This document shows, piece after piece, positions 40,793-49,798 of a DNA stretch of 64,000 nt (positions are counted from its first letter, which is position 1; the number at the start of each line of letters is the position of its first letter). The translations under genes and the position numbers were made by a program. Origin of the DNA: Motiliproteus sp048265065 (GTDB lineage Bacteria > Pseudomonadota > Gammaproteobacteria > Pseudomonadales > Balneatricaceae); contig JBLXCH010000004.1 in assembly GCA_048265065.1 (NCBI GenBank), positions 14,674 through 78,673 on the forward strand. Direction: 5' to 3'. The notes below the pieces were generated by a model. That model worked only from the letters and a program-made list of their open reading frames with translations, made no database searches and was not told where the DNA came from.

Positions 40793-40818
40793 CAGCCGGT
40801 ACACTAATATACCGGCTG
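40793..40818. terminator. Hairpin between convergent genes, probable terminator
   Basis: CAGCCGGTA and TACCGGCTG form a perfect 9-bp stem with an 8-nt loop between the DUF2798 and peroxiredoxin stops. There is no strong T-run on either side, so termination efficiency is uncertain. Confidence 0.55.
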
Positions 40819-40828
40819 TCATTCGTGA

Positions 40829-41491
40829 CTAACTGCTTGGTTGTTTAACTTTACGTAGGTAAGGCTTCACTGTTTCCCAACCGTCAGGATAAATATCTTT
40901 GGCGGCTTCGTTACTAACACCCGGTACGATGATGACATCGTCGCCGTTCTGCCAGTTGGCTGGTGTTGCAACTTTGTGCTGTGCAGTTAACTGCATAGAG
41001 TCGATAACGCGAAGGATTTCGTTAAAGTTACGGCCAGTGGTCATTGGGTAAGTCATCATCATTTTGATGTTTTTGTCGGGCCCGATAACAAACACAGAAC
41101 GTACTGTTGCGTTGGTCATTGCGGTACGGTTTTCCGCCGCTTCGTTTTCATCCGCTGGGAACATGTTGTACAGCTTAGCAACGTTTAAGTTGGTATCGGC
41201 GATAACTGGGTAAGACACAGAGCAGTTGCCGACTTCTTCTACGTCTTTCAACCATTCTTGGTGATCGGCTACAGGGTCGATGCTAATAGCAATGATCTTT
41301 GTATTACGTTGGGCGAATTCTGACTCGATACCTGCCATGTAGCCTAATTCGGTCGTACATACTGGGGTGAAATCTTTAGGGTGAGAAAACAATACCGCCC
41401 AGCTATCGCCGATCCAGTCGTGGAAGTTAATCGTTCCTTGCGTGGTTTCTGCCGTAAAGTTCGGCGCTTGGTCATTGATACGTAGAGACAT
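40829..41491 (-). CDS. 1-Cys peroxiredoxin (Prx6 type)
   Basis: This is a thiol peroxidase that reduces hydrogen peroxide and alkyl hydroperoxides. The peroxidatic cysteine lies in HPKDFTPVCTTELG near residue 45. The long C-terminal domain with YPMTTGRNFNEILRVIDSMQLT is of the Prx6 class. No second resolving cysteine is obvious in the C-domain. AAGGAT precedes the ATG at 41491; a GTG at 41494 is an alternative. It has 220 residues, as expected. Confidence 0.94.
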   Translation of the reverse strand: MSLRINDQAPNFTAETTQGTINFHDWIGDSWAVLFSHPKDFTPVCTTELGYMAGIESEFAQRNTKIIAISIDPVADHQEWLKDVEEVGNCSVSYPVIADTNLNVAKLYNMFPADENEAAENRTAMTNATVRSVFVIGPDKNIKMMMTYPMTTGRNFNEILRVIDSMQLTAQHKVATPANWQNGDDVIIVPGVSNEAAKDIYPDGWETVKPYLRKVKQPSS

Positions 41492-41659
41492 CACAATATC
41501 CTTTATAGTTATGCTGGAGAGTTATGCTGGCTTATTGCCTAATTATACGAAATAGCCAGTTATACGGAACAGCGAGTGTGAAGCAAAATACCGCCCTAGA
41601 TCATACCGCTGCTAAGGCCTAAAATCTAAATGGGGGTGATTTCTGGAGAAACAAGCATA

Positions 41660-42121
41660 TTAAATCCAGCGTCGAACCCTTCTTTTATATTCGCTGTATT
41701 GGTCACCAAATAAAGCCGATAGTGCGGCTTCCTCTGGTTTTATTTGTAGGTGATTGATATAGAGAACGAAACCGCAGATTCCAAGGATTGTTAGCGGTGC
41801 TGATAGAAAACACGCCCAAGCTGCGAGAAAGAGACAAGACCCTAGATACATTGGGTTGCGAGTAAACCGATAAATACCCTGAGTTACTAAACGAGTTGTG
41901 TTGTGCGGCGCTAAAGGGTTGATGGTGGTCTTGGCAGTAAAAAAGGTGATGAGGGCAATCAGGTCGAGCGCGAGTCCCAAGCCTGTTAAGAGTAACGCCA
42001 AAACCAATTGATTGGAGTCGCCGAAGTTAAGGGTTGGTGTGAAAGGTGCTAGCAACCACATTAAAAAACCAAAGAGTAGAGCGACTAATGGCGGCGGAAT
42101 TTTCTTTTCAAGACAGGTCAT
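41660..42121 (-). CDS. Isoprenylcysteine-carboxyl-methyltransferase-like membrane protein
   Basis: This is a 153-residue membrane protein of the ICMT/PEMT-like methyltransferase group. Four helices precede the signature TQGIYRFTRNPMYLGSCLFLAAW near 90-112, and EEAALSALFGDQYSEYKRRVRRWI closes it. The substrate is unknown. The ATG at 42121 is used; the frame opens from a TTG at 42130. Confidence 0.85.
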   Translation of the reverse strand: MTCLEKKIPPPLVALLFGFLMWLLAPFTPTLNFGDSNQLVLALLLTGLGLALDLIALITFFTAKTTINPLAPHNTTRLVTQGIYRFTRNPMYLGSCLFLAAWACFLSAPLTILGICGFVLYINHLQIKPEEAALSALFGDQYSEYKRRVRRWI

Positions 42122-42284
42122 GTTTATCAATTTATTAGCATCCTGCGTTGGTTTGAGGCGGTTAGGCTAACCTCGTTTTATCATTGATTTGGCATTTGTG
42201 GCCCAATAAATCTGTTATTAGGTTAAGATAACCTCCTGTTATTGCATCTGCATTCTTTTTCATCCAATAAGCTGTTTTGTCTCG

Positions 42285-42707
42285 ATGATGTTAATGATTA
42301 ACGCCCATATTAGTATTCCCGAAAGTGAGGTTGAGATTACCTTTATCCGCGCTCAGGGTGCGGGTGGTCAAAATGTCAACAAGGTGTCTAGCGCGGTACA
42401 TTTGCGGTTTGATGTTGGCGCATCATCTTTGCCCAGTGTTTATAAAGAACGTATCTTGGCGACAAAAGACTCTCGCTTGAGTAAAGAGGGGGTGATGATT
42501 ATTAAAGGGCAGCAGTTTCGTACTCAAGAAAAAAATCGTGAAGATGCGTTAAAACGTTTGGTCTCTTTTATTCAGGCCGCAGTCAAAGTGGATAAAACCC
42601 GAGTGGCCACAAAGCCAAGCTACAGCGCTCAGCGTAAGCGGGTTGAAAGCAAAACCAAACGTGGACAAGTGAAGCAGTTACGCGGCCGCGTTGATCACTC
42701 CTCCTAA
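42285..42707 (+). CDS. arfB: Alternative ribosome-rescue factor ArfB
   Basis: This is a small release-factor-like hydrolase that frees ribosomes stalled on non-stop mRNA. The catalytic GGQ lies in RAQGAGGQNVNKVSSAV near residue 27. The basic C-terminal tail (AQRKRVESKTKRGQVKQLRGR) fits the empty mRNA channel. At 140 residues it has the family length. The start at 42285 lacks a clear ribosome site; the ATG at 42294 (MINAHISIPE) is an equally good alternative. Confidence 0.93.
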   Translation: MMLMINAHISIPESEVEITFIRAQGAGGQNVNKVSSAVHLRFDVGASSLPSVYKERILATKDSRLSKEGVMIIKGQQFRTQEKNREDALKRLVSFIQAAVKVDKTRVATKPSYSAQRKRVESKTKRGQVKQLRGRVDHSS

Positions 42708-42732
42708 TCGGTTAATTAGCTTTTTGGTTTAT

Positions 42733-44586
42733 CTAAGTTTCTAGCGTTTGTGCTAATTGCTGCAATCGATACATGCTTTGATAAATACCATCATGGTGCG
42801 TCATTAGTTCATTGTGAGTACCAGATTCGGCCAGTTGCCCGTGGGATAACACCCAAATTTTGTCGGCTTGCTGAATTGTAGACAGACGATGGGCAACCAC
42901 AACCATGGTGACTTCACCCTGTAATGCTTTTAATGCTTGTTGAACCGCTTGTTCGGTTTCGCTATCGACGTTGGCTGTCGCTTCATCTAGCAACAAAATC
43001 TTCGGTTTGGCGGCTAATGCGCGAGCAATAACTAATTGTTGACGCTGGCCTGTTGATAGGCGAGTGCCACGCTCACCTAGCAAGGTAGCGTAACCATCGG
43101 ACAAATCATCAATATAGTCGCTTAGTCCTGCTGCTTTAGCTGCAGCTGCAATCGCGCTTTGGTTCAAATTGCGCCCCATGTCGATGTTTTCTGCAATGGT
43201 CGCCGCTAGAATAAAAGGTTCTTGTGGAACGATAGCAATCCCTTGGTGAAGTGCTTGCTGGCTAAGGTGATGTAAAGGATGGTTATCAATGCTCAGCGAG
43301 CCTGTACTGGGCTGATAAAAATTTAAGAGCAGGCTTAATAACGTACTTTTACCACTGCCCGTGTGCCCAACAATGGCGTGAAACTCCCCTGCAGGGACTG
43401 AAATATCGAGATTTTTAAGGACTGGTTTGTTTGCTTGGTAGGCAAAGCAGAGCTGCTCAATAGTAATTGTGCCTTGGCTGATTTCTGCACCTGTTACGCT
43501 GTTTTTCTCAACGTTTTCATGCAGTAATTCATAGACACGATCACCGGCAACCATCGCCTGCTGATATAAATTGAAACGCTGAGTGATCTCTGCCACAGGG
43601 TCTGTAAAACGACTGAGATAGCTTAAAAAAGCGTAGAGCACACCGATTTCCGCAATGCCTGACTGTAGTTGAATATCAAATACCAAAATAACCCCAACCA
43701 AAATGACAATGCTCAGCAGATCAATAGCCGGCCGAAGAAGCGCTGCGCTGGCCTTGATGGTGCGTCTTCTGGCGGCCCAATAGGCATGATTATATTGTTC
43801 GAACTCTTGAGTGAAGCGTTGTTGTTGAGCGGCCGCTTGGATAACGGCCATTCCAGAAATCGATTCGCTAATGCTGCCATTAATTTCAGAGCGATGCTGC
43901 TGGCTTTCTGCCATAGGGGGACCGCTTAATCGTTGATACAGCATTATCACGCAAACAACTACGGGGATGAGGATTAAGCTAACCAGCATTAACTGAACAT
44001 TCAGAAATGCCATGGCGATGATGATGCCGATCAGCAAAATACTGTTAGCTAATACGACCGATAAAAACTGCACATAGAGGTTTTTGATTGCCTCGGTATC
44101 ATTGGTGATACGACTCACGAGTTGCCCCGTCAGGTGCTTATCAAAAAATTGCATGGGGAGCCGGATCACATGCTCAAAGGCTTGTTGTCGAATCGCTTTC
44201 ACCGCATTTAGCGCTATCGTGCTAAACCTCAGCATTTGTTGATAGCGAATCCAGATCCCGACGTATTGAGTCACAATGTAAATGACTAAGAGTGTCACTA
44301 ATGCACTCACGTCATAGTTTTTAGGCATTAGGTAATCATCAATGAATATCTTGGCCAAAATGGGGCCGGTCACATCTGCCGCAACTGCTAACACCAATAG
44401 GAGTAAGGCTTTAATGAGTAACGGTTTATCTTGATAAACATGGTTTAACAGCAACCGGAAGGTTTTGTTTTTGCTGCTTGTTGAAGCTGTGTTGCTAGGT
44501 TCTGTATTGCTAGATTCTGTATTGCTACGTTCTGTATTAGTAGTGTCAGAATCCGGTTTTGTTGGTGCAGTCGCATTGTCACTCAT
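42733..44586 (-). CDS. ABC exporter, MdlB-like half transporter
   Basis: This is a 617-residue fused membrane-ATPase half transporter, probably a drug or lipid exporter with the gene upstream. Six helices span about 50-330. The ATPase has Walker A VGHTGSGKSTLLS near 410, the signature LSTGQRQQLVIA near 516, Walker B ILLLDEATANVD near 537 and the switch VVVAHRLST near 570. The N-terminal 40 residues are low-complexity, with repeated NTExS units coded by a 15-bp DNA repeat. It overlaps the partner stop by 4 bp. Confidence 0.92.
   Translation of the reverse strand: MSDNATAPTKPDSDTTNTERSNTESSNTEPSNTASTSSKNKTFRLLLNHVYQDKPLLIKALLLLVLAVAADVTGPILAKIFIDDYLMPKNYDVSALVTLLVIYIVTQYVGIWIRYQQMLRFSTIALNAVKAIRQQAFEHVIRLPMQFFDKHLTGQLVSRITNDTEAIKNLYVQFLSVVLANSILLIGIIIAMAFLNVQLMLVSLILIPVVVCVIMLYQRLSGPPMAESQQHRSEINGSISESISGMAVIQAAAQQQRFTQEFEQYNHAYWAARRRTIKASAALLRPAIDLLSIVILVGVILVFDIQLQSGIAEIGVLYAFLSYLSRFTDPVAEITQRFNLYQQAMVAGDRVYELLHENVEKNSVTGAEISQGTITIEQLCFAYQANKPVLKNLDISVPAGEFHAIVGHTGSGKSTLLSLLLNFYQPSTGSLSIDNHPLHHLSQQALHQGIAIVPQEPFILAATIAENIDMGRNLNQSAIAAAAKAAGLSDYIDDLSDGYATLLGERGTRLSTGQRQQLVIARALAAKPKILLLDEATANVDSETEQAVQQALKALQGEVTMVVVAHRLSTIQQADKIWVLSHGQLAESGTHNELMTHHDGIYQSMYRLQQLAQTLET
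44491..44535. repeat. In-frame 15-bp repeat in the exporter gene
   Basis: Three copies of a 15-bp unit (GTTGCTAGGTTCTGT, ATTGCTAGATTCTGT, ATTGCTACGTTCTGT) encode the NTExS pentapeptides near the N-terminus. The length is a multiple of three, so copy changes would not shift the frame. Confidence 0.88.
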
Positions 44587-46439
44587 GGCTTTTGCTCCTG
44601 CGGTTTTTCAGACGATACCGGTGTGCTGGCGTTTGAAGCGTCAGTTTGTGTCTCAATTAACTCTTCAACGTGCTCTAACTTTGCCTCTAACTGCTGGTAT
44701 TGCCACATTCGTTGATACCAACCGTTGTGATCAAGGAGGTCGGAGTGAGTTCCTTGCTCGCTGATTTCACCCTGTTGCAGCACGGCGATGTGGTCGGCAT
44801 GGCGAATGGCAGAAAGGCGATGGCTTACCATGATGCAAGCTTGGGTATGCTCAAGGTCAGAAAGTGCGGATTGTAAGTGGCTGAGAATGTGTTGTTCGGT
44901 GTTCACATCAACCGCTGAAAGTGCATCATCGAGCACTAAAATGGGCGCTTTCGTTAGTAAGGCGCGGGCTATACAAAGGCGCTGTCGTTGTCCACCAGAA
45001 AGCGTTAAACCTCGCTCACCAACTAGCGTATCGTAACCTTGAGGGAAGGTTAGGATATCGTCATGAATACAGGCTAAACGGGCGGCTCGTTGAATGTCCT
45101 CGCGACTGGCCTTTGGGTCTGCAAGCGCGATGTTGTCTGCAATACTGATACTAAATAGAAATGGGTCTTGAGGCACGTAAGCGAAAAGGCGCCGATAAGC
45201 TGTGAGCTCGAAGTCTTGGATCGCTTGGCCTGAAAGAGTGATGTGCTCTTTTCTTGTTTCCCACTGCCGCATTAATAGCTGCAGCAACGTGGTTTTCCCG
45301 CTACCTGTAGGTCCGGTAATACCAATAACACTGCCTTTGGCTAAACTGAGATTAATGTGGTGAAGACAGTCTGTTTTTTGTTGAGGGTAAGCGTAAGTCA
45401 GGTTATTTATCTCAATTCTCAGAGCATTTTTTTCTGCATAAGTCGCAGGGTCTTGTTCCCCTGTGTTTTTGATGCTGTCAGGGATTTCCAGAATATGCTC
45501 GACACGTTTGTACGCAGCATTACCGCGTTCGACAATATTTAATAACCAACCGAAGGCCCACATTGGCCAGATAAGTTCACCCATATAAAGAGTGAAAGAG
45601 GTGAGATTGCCCACCGTTATTTCGTCATGAGCGATAAGCCAGCCACCAAACCCGAGCGCTAAGGCAAATGCGGTGGACATGCACAAAAAGATTGTTGGCT
45701 CGAATAAAGCTTCGGTCTTCGCTACTTTGTAGTTGCTCTTGGCGGTTTGGTCTGCAATGTCTTCAAAGGCAGCAGACTCTAGGTTTTCACGCCCCATCGC
45801 TTTTACCATTCGTATCCCTGAAAGGGTTTCCTGAGTTTTTTCATTTAAGCGGGAAAACTGTTCCAGAGAAGTGTGAAAGTGAGAGTGAAGTCGTTTGGAA
45901 ATACGGTAGAAGCAATACCCCATCAACGGAAAGGGGAGTAATGCAATGGCAGATAGTCGCCAGTCAATGACAGCGAACATCATGATTAAAACCAAACAAA
46001 GTGTTAACGCACCATCAAAACCGGTGAGTACGCCGTCACCCGCGGCTATTTCTACGGCATCAATGTCATTAGTGGCGCGAGCCATTAGATCGCCGGTGCT
46101 GTGCTGGCTAAAAAAGGCTTGGCCTTGGTGAGTAAGGCGTTGGTAGTAAGAAGAGCGAATTAAACTACCCAGCTTGTAAGACGTACCAAAAAGTAAAATT
46201 CGCCATACATAACGAAAGCAATAAATGGCAAGGCCAAGGCCAATGAGTAATGCCAGTTTCCAGTAGAGCGGGGTATTGTGATCAGGGCGATCTTCAGCAA
46301 TCAGTTGATCAACGGTTTGCCCAACCAGCCAAGGAATGATCAAACTTAAAAAAGCGACAATGGCTAATAAACACAAAGCGACAAGGTAGGTGCCTTTATT
46401 GGCGCGGAAAAACCAACCAAGTTGCAAGAAGATCGACAT
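44583..46439 (-). CDS. ABC exporter, MdlA-like half transporter
   Basis: This is the 618-residue partner of the downstream half transporter. The membrane domain lies in residues 15-310. The ATPase has Walker A ITGPTGSGKTTLLQL near 373, LSGGQRQRLCIARALL near 482, ILVLDDALSAVD near 502 and VSHRLSAI near 537. Walker B has DD where a glutamate is usual (LVLDDALS). Such a degenerate site is common in one half of heterodimeric exporters. The ATGA overlap couples the two genes. Confidence 0.92.
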   Translation of the reverse strand: MSIFLQLGWFFRANKGTYLVALCLLAIVAFLSLIIPWLVGQTVDQLIAEDRPDHNTPLYWKLALLIGLGLAIYCFRYVWRILLFGTSYKLGSLIRSSYYQRLTHQGQAFFSQHSTGDLMARATNDIDAVEIAAGDGVLTGFDGALTLCLVLIMMFAVIDWRLSAIALLPFPLMGYCFYRISKRLHSHFHTSLEQFSRLNEKTQETLSGIRMVKAMGRENLESAAFEDIADQTAKSNYKVAKTEALFEPTIFLCMSTAFALALGFGGWLIAHDEITVGNLTSFTLYMGELIWPMWAFGWLLNIVERGNAAYKRVEHILEIPDSIKNTGEQDPATYAEKNALRIEINNLTYAYPQQKTDCLHHINLSLAKGSVIGITGPTGSGKTTLLQLLMRQWETRKEHITLSGQAIQDFELTAYRRLFAYVPQDPFLFSISIADNIALADPKASREDIQRAARLACIHDDILTFPQGYDTLVGERGLTLSGGQRQRLCIARALLTKAPILVLDDALSAVDVNTEQHILSHLQSALSDLEHTQACIMVSHRLSAIRHADHIAVLQQGEISEQGTHSDLLDHNGWYQRMWQYQQLEAKLEHVEELIETQTDASNASTPVSSEKPQEQKP

Positions 46440-46468
46440 GGTCTGCCTATTTAGAAAACCAGCATATT

Positions 46469-46507
46469 TAAAAAAACCAACATCACTGAGTTAAAGTCAT
46501 GTTGGTT
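46469..46507 (-). terminator. Terminator of slyD
   Basis: AACCAACAT (46475-46483) and ATGTTGGTT (46499-46507) form a 9-bp stem. On the minus strand a run of T follows, 42 bp past the slyD stop. Confidence 0.8.
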
Positions 46508-46548
46508 GCACGCGAAGAAGCCCAGATAAGTAGGCTTCAATAACTTAT

Positions 46549-47049
46549 TTAGTGTTGATGTCCGCCTGGGCCATGAACGTGACCGTGCTCGACTTCTTCA
46601 TCAGAGGCGTCGCGCACATCGACAATTTCGATGCCAAAGGTTAAATCTTGGCCAGCTAGTGGATGATTGGTATCGATATCAACTGTTTTTAATCCCATCT
46701 TGATAACGATGCCTGGCATGATTTCACCGTCTTTTGTGAATTCAACCAAGGTGCCAGGCTCAACCCGACGCTTTATAGCTTCTTGGCCCGGTAGTTTCAC
46801 GTTTTTAAGGGCGACTCGTTCTTTGGCATTATCGAAACGCTTACCATAGGCTTCTTCTGGTGTCAGGGTGACTTCGTAGCTGTCACCGGCTTGTTTACCT
46901 TCCATCGCTTTTGTTAGGCCTTTCAAAAAACCAGGGTGTCCGTGCAGGTAAACGGTTGGGTGTTCAGGTACAGAGCGCTCTAGCTCGATCCCTTGATCGT
47001 TTTTGAGTACGTAGTGAAAAGTCACAACTTTATTTTTACTGATTTCCAT
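46549..47049 (-). CDS. slyD: FKBP-type peptidyl-prolyl isomerase SlyD-like
   Basis: This is a 166-residue FKBP-type isomerase and chaperone. FHYVLKNDQGIELERSV, the chaperone insert region LTPEEAYGKRFDNAKERV and NHPLAGQDLTFGIEIVDV are typical of the SlyD/FkpB-like group. The C-terminal tail HGHVHGPGGHQH is rich in histidine, as in SlyD, where it binds nickel or other metals, but it is shorter and has no cysteines. It is a single gene with its own terminator. Confidence 0.9.
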   Translation of the reverse strand: MEISKNKVVTFHYVLKNDQGIELERSVPEHPTVYLHGHPGFLKGLTKAMEGKQAGDSYEVTLTPEEAYGKRFDNAKERVALKNVKLPGQEAIKRRVEPGTLVEFTKDGEIMPGIVIKMGLKTVDIDTNHPLAGQDLTFGIEIVDVRDASDEEVEHGHVHGPGGHQH

Positions 47050-47099
47050 AAATAACCTAACTGGGAAAATAAACGAATGGAATGAAGTCGGTGGGTAAG

Positions 47100-47831
47100 T
47101 TAGGAGCTGGACGACTCTATTTTGGTGATCACGAGTTCTGTCTTTTTCTTACCTTTGTCTTTTGTCTGCAGGTATTTAACCAGCAAATAATCATGTTCCT
47201 TTGAAAACCATAGCCAAGTTTCGCGATCGTTCTTATTACCGTAAAGTCGTTTAACTTTGATGGCATCAATAAGGCCAAGCTTGGTGTCAATTTGCTCTTC
47301 ACCAATAATAAGAAAACGGTATATTTTCAGAACACCGCCGTCTGCAACCGCATACTCAAAAGTTTTTTTTAGCGGGTTCAGACTGCTTTTTTGCTGTTCT
47401 TTTAAATCGATCCGAAGCTGTAGCTGAAAGTTTAGTTTATCAAGAGTGCCTTCTTCTATTGAATAAGACCAAGGTTTACCTTCGACATCATTAGTCACTT
47501 TTTGGTTATTCCAATCAAACGCCAGTAGTGCATGCCGTTTGGAGCCGAAGGCTTTGCGCTGGTATTCATAACGTGCCGAGACGAGTTGATCTTTAGTGTT
47601 TGTGAACTCGCTGGTTTCTACAACGCTGGCAAAAAAGTTATCTGCGGTTTGGCTTAGCTGCCAATGATCGTCATTTAGCCGTTTTAGTTCGCGAACAGCA
47701 TCAGCTGATACTGAGCCCAAGTCTGCATGGTAGTAGGCTTTAAAAGGTTCAACGTCTGCAGCGATAGCGTTAAGCGCGCATAGTGTAAATGGCAGTAATA
47801 ACGAGGCGAATTTAAATGAGCGAAGAGCCAT
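47100..47831 (-). CDS. DUF3108 periplasmic protein
   Basis: This is a 243-residue protein with a signal peptide (LLLPFTLCALNAIAA, cleaved near residue 25). The beta-rich DUF3108 fold follows, with FKAYYHADLGSVSADAVREL and ETWLWFSKEHDYLLVKYLQ. The function is unknown; the family is often next to purN in gammaproteobacteria, as here, 3 bp after it. It is probably co-transcribed with purM and purN. Confidence 0.87.
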   Translation of the reverse strand: MALRSFKFASLLLPFTLCALNAIAADVEPFKAYYHADLGSVSADAVRELKRLNDDHWQLSQTADNFFASVVETSEFTNTKDQLVSARYEYQRKAFGSKRHALLAFDWNNQKVTNDVEGKPWSYSIEEGTLDKLNFQLQLRIDLKEQQKSSLNPLKKTFEYAVADGGVLKIYRFLIIGEEQIDTKLGLIDAIKVKRLYGNKNDRETWLWFSKEHDYLLVKYLQTKDKGKKKTELVITKIESSSS

Positions 47832-47834
47832 AAA

Positions 47835-48503
47835 TCATGACTCCCGCCTATCTAGCTGCAGCCCTGTGTTAGGTAACGGTGTGCCATCAAGCTGCGGCGT
47901 ATTATCTTCGTAGCGCAGTCGGCCCTCGATGAACCACTTGACCGCTAACGGGTATATCAGGTGTTCTTCAGCTTGCACCCGAGAGGCAAGACTCTCAGCA
48001 GTATCGTTTGACTTAACGTCAATGACCGCTTGGATAATTAACGGGCCGCCATCAAGTTCGTCAGTCACAAAATGAACGCTGACCCCGTGGGCTTTTTCGC
48101 CGTCATCAATAGCACGTTGGTGAGTATGTAAGCCTTTGTATTTAGGCAGCAGAGAAGGGTGAATATTGAGCATCCGTCCTTGATAGCGGCGCACAAAATC
48201 GCTGGTCAAAATCCGCATAAACCCAGCTAATACGACGAGATCAGGTTGGTAGTCATCAATCTGTTTAATTAATGCGGCATCAAAGAGTTCACGGCTAGCA
48301 AAGTCTTTGTGGTCCAGCGTGTGTGCAGGAATCCCTTGATTCTCTGCACGCTCTAAACCTTTTACATTCGGACGATTGCTGATAACGGCGGCGATGTCAG
48401 CTTCGATATCGCCAGCGCTAATCGAGTCAATAATGGCTTGTAGATTACTTCCGCTGCCAGATATTAAAACGACAATTTTCGGAGCTTCTGGGGTTCCTTC
48501 CAT
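47835..48503 (-). CDS. purN: Phosphoribosylglycinamide formyltransferase
   Basis: This enzyme transfers a formyl group from formyltetrahydrofolate to GAR in purine synthesis. The 222 residues carry VVLISGSGSNLQAIID near 11, VVLAGFMRIL near 93, the catalytic NIHPSLLPKYKGLHTHQRAID near 112 and HFVTDELDGGPLI near 145. It begins 4 bp after purM and precedes DUF3108 by 3 bp, a tight operon. Confidence 0.96.
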   Translation of the reverse strand: MEGTPEAPKIVVLISGSGSNLQAIIDSISAGDIEADIAAVISNRPNVKGLERAENQGIPAHTLDHKDFASRELFDAALIKQIDDYQPDLVVLAGFMRILTSDFVRRYQGRMLNIHPSLLPKYKGLHTHQRAIDDGEKAHGVSVHFVTDELDGGPLIIQAVIDVKSNDTAESLASRVQAEEHLIYPLAVKWFIEGRLRYEDNTPQLDGTPLPNTGLQLDRRES

Positions 48504-48507
48504 ATGC

Positions 48508-49563
48508 TTACTTTAGACCAACTAGTTCCACTTGTTCTTCTTCATCACCTAGTGGTTCGATTTGACCAAGCACAAAAGGTTCCTCGCCTTCAGCACGCAG
48601 AATAGAAAGGGCTTCTTCTACTTTCTCTTGAGGCACACTGATCACCATACCAACGCCACAGTTTAGTGTGCGGTACATCTCGCGTTCTTCAACATTGCCT
48701 TGTTCTTGAAGCCAGTTGAAAATAGCAGGGCGACTCCAAGCGGTTACGTCTATAACAGCTTTCGTGTTTTCAGGGAGAACACGAGGGATGTTCTCAAGTA
48801 AACCACCGCCAGTGATGTGAGAAAGCGCAGTAACTTCTGACTCTTTGATGAGCTTCAACAATGGTTTGACATAAATGCGGGTTGGCTGCATTAGCGCATC
48901 TGCTAAGGTACCGTCGCCAAAGGGCGCGTGAATATCAGCGCCACGAACATCAATGATTTTACGGATTAACGAATAGCCGTTGGAGTGTGGGCCTGAAGAC
49001 GGTAAGCCAATGAGTACATCACCGGTTTGTACTTTTGAACCATCTAAAATCTCGTCTTTTTCGACAATGCCCACACAGAAACCCGCGAGGTCGTAATCTT
49101 CGCCGTCATACATGCCTGGCATTTCTGCGGTTTCACCACCGACCAAAGCACATCCCGATAGCTCGCACCCTTCGCCGATGCCGTTAACAACGTCTGCTGC
49201 AATATCGACATTCAACTGGCCAGTGGCGTAGTAATCGAGGAAGAAAAGCGGTTCTGCACCAGCCACGACCAAGTCGTTGACGCACATTGCAACGAGATCG
49301 ATACCGATTTTATCGTGCTTGTTGAGATCCATTGCGAGGCGAAGCTTCGTGCCTACACCATCAGTGCCTGATACTAATACAGGTTTTTTGTAACCTTCTG
49401 GAATCTCACAGAGCGCGCCAAAACCACCAAGGCCGGCCATAACTTCTGGGCGACGAGTGCGTTTGGCGACACCTTTAATGCGATCTACCAGTGCGTTTCC
49501 GGCGTCAATGTCGACACCAGCATCTTTATAACTGATGGATGAGGTATTGGCGTCTGTGGTCAT
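48508..49563 (-). CDS. purM: Phosphoribosylformylglycinamidine cyclo-ligase
   Basis: This is AIR synthetase, the fifth step of purine synthesis. The 351 residues carry the family blocks LVSGTDGVGTKLRLAMD near 67, AMCVNDLVVAGAEPLFFLDYYATG near 93-116, LVGGETAEMPGMY near 140 and SHITGGGLLENIPRVLP near 247. It heads the purM-purN-DUF3108 unit, divergent from the DUF2066 gene. Confidence 0.96.
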   Translation of the reverse strand: MTTDANTSSISYKDAGVDIDAGNALVDRIKGVAKRTRRPEVMAGLGGFGALCEIPEGYKKPVLVSGTDGVGTKLRLAMDLNKHDKIGIDLVAMCVNDLVVAGAEPLFFLDYYATGQLNVDIAADVVNGIGEGCELSGCALVGGETAEMPGMYDGEDYDLAGFCVGIVEKDEILDGSKVQTGDVLIGLPSSGPHSNGYSLIRKIIDVRGADIHAPFGDGTLADALMQPTRIYVKPLLKLIKESEVTALSHITGGGLLENIPRVLPENTKAVIDVTAWSRPAIFNWLQEQGNVEEREMYRTLNCGVGMVISVPQEKVEEALSILRAEGEEPFVLGQIEPLGDEEEQVELVGLK

Positions 49564-49798
49564 ATTTTGTGTATCTCTTAAGCACGTAAAATTAGCGGTG
49601 AATTCTAGCAGGTTGTCGAGGATAGAGCCATGAGAAGAGCACCTGCAAATACTCAGAATTTAAATAAAATGTGGAAATGGGATCAGAGCAATGAATGTCG
49701 GTTGATCTCCGTGTATGATGCTTTCAAACCATTCTTTATAGATCGGCGTAAGGCTCATTAACGCGAGCTTTGCGACAATAGATTTGGAGACACTCTGC

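Noticed and set aside
49761..49776. PurR-box-like ACGCGAGCTTTGCGAC upstream of purM
   Set aside because: The half-sites are offset by one base from the 16-bp palindrome, and the site is nearly 200 bp from purM, next to the divergent gene.
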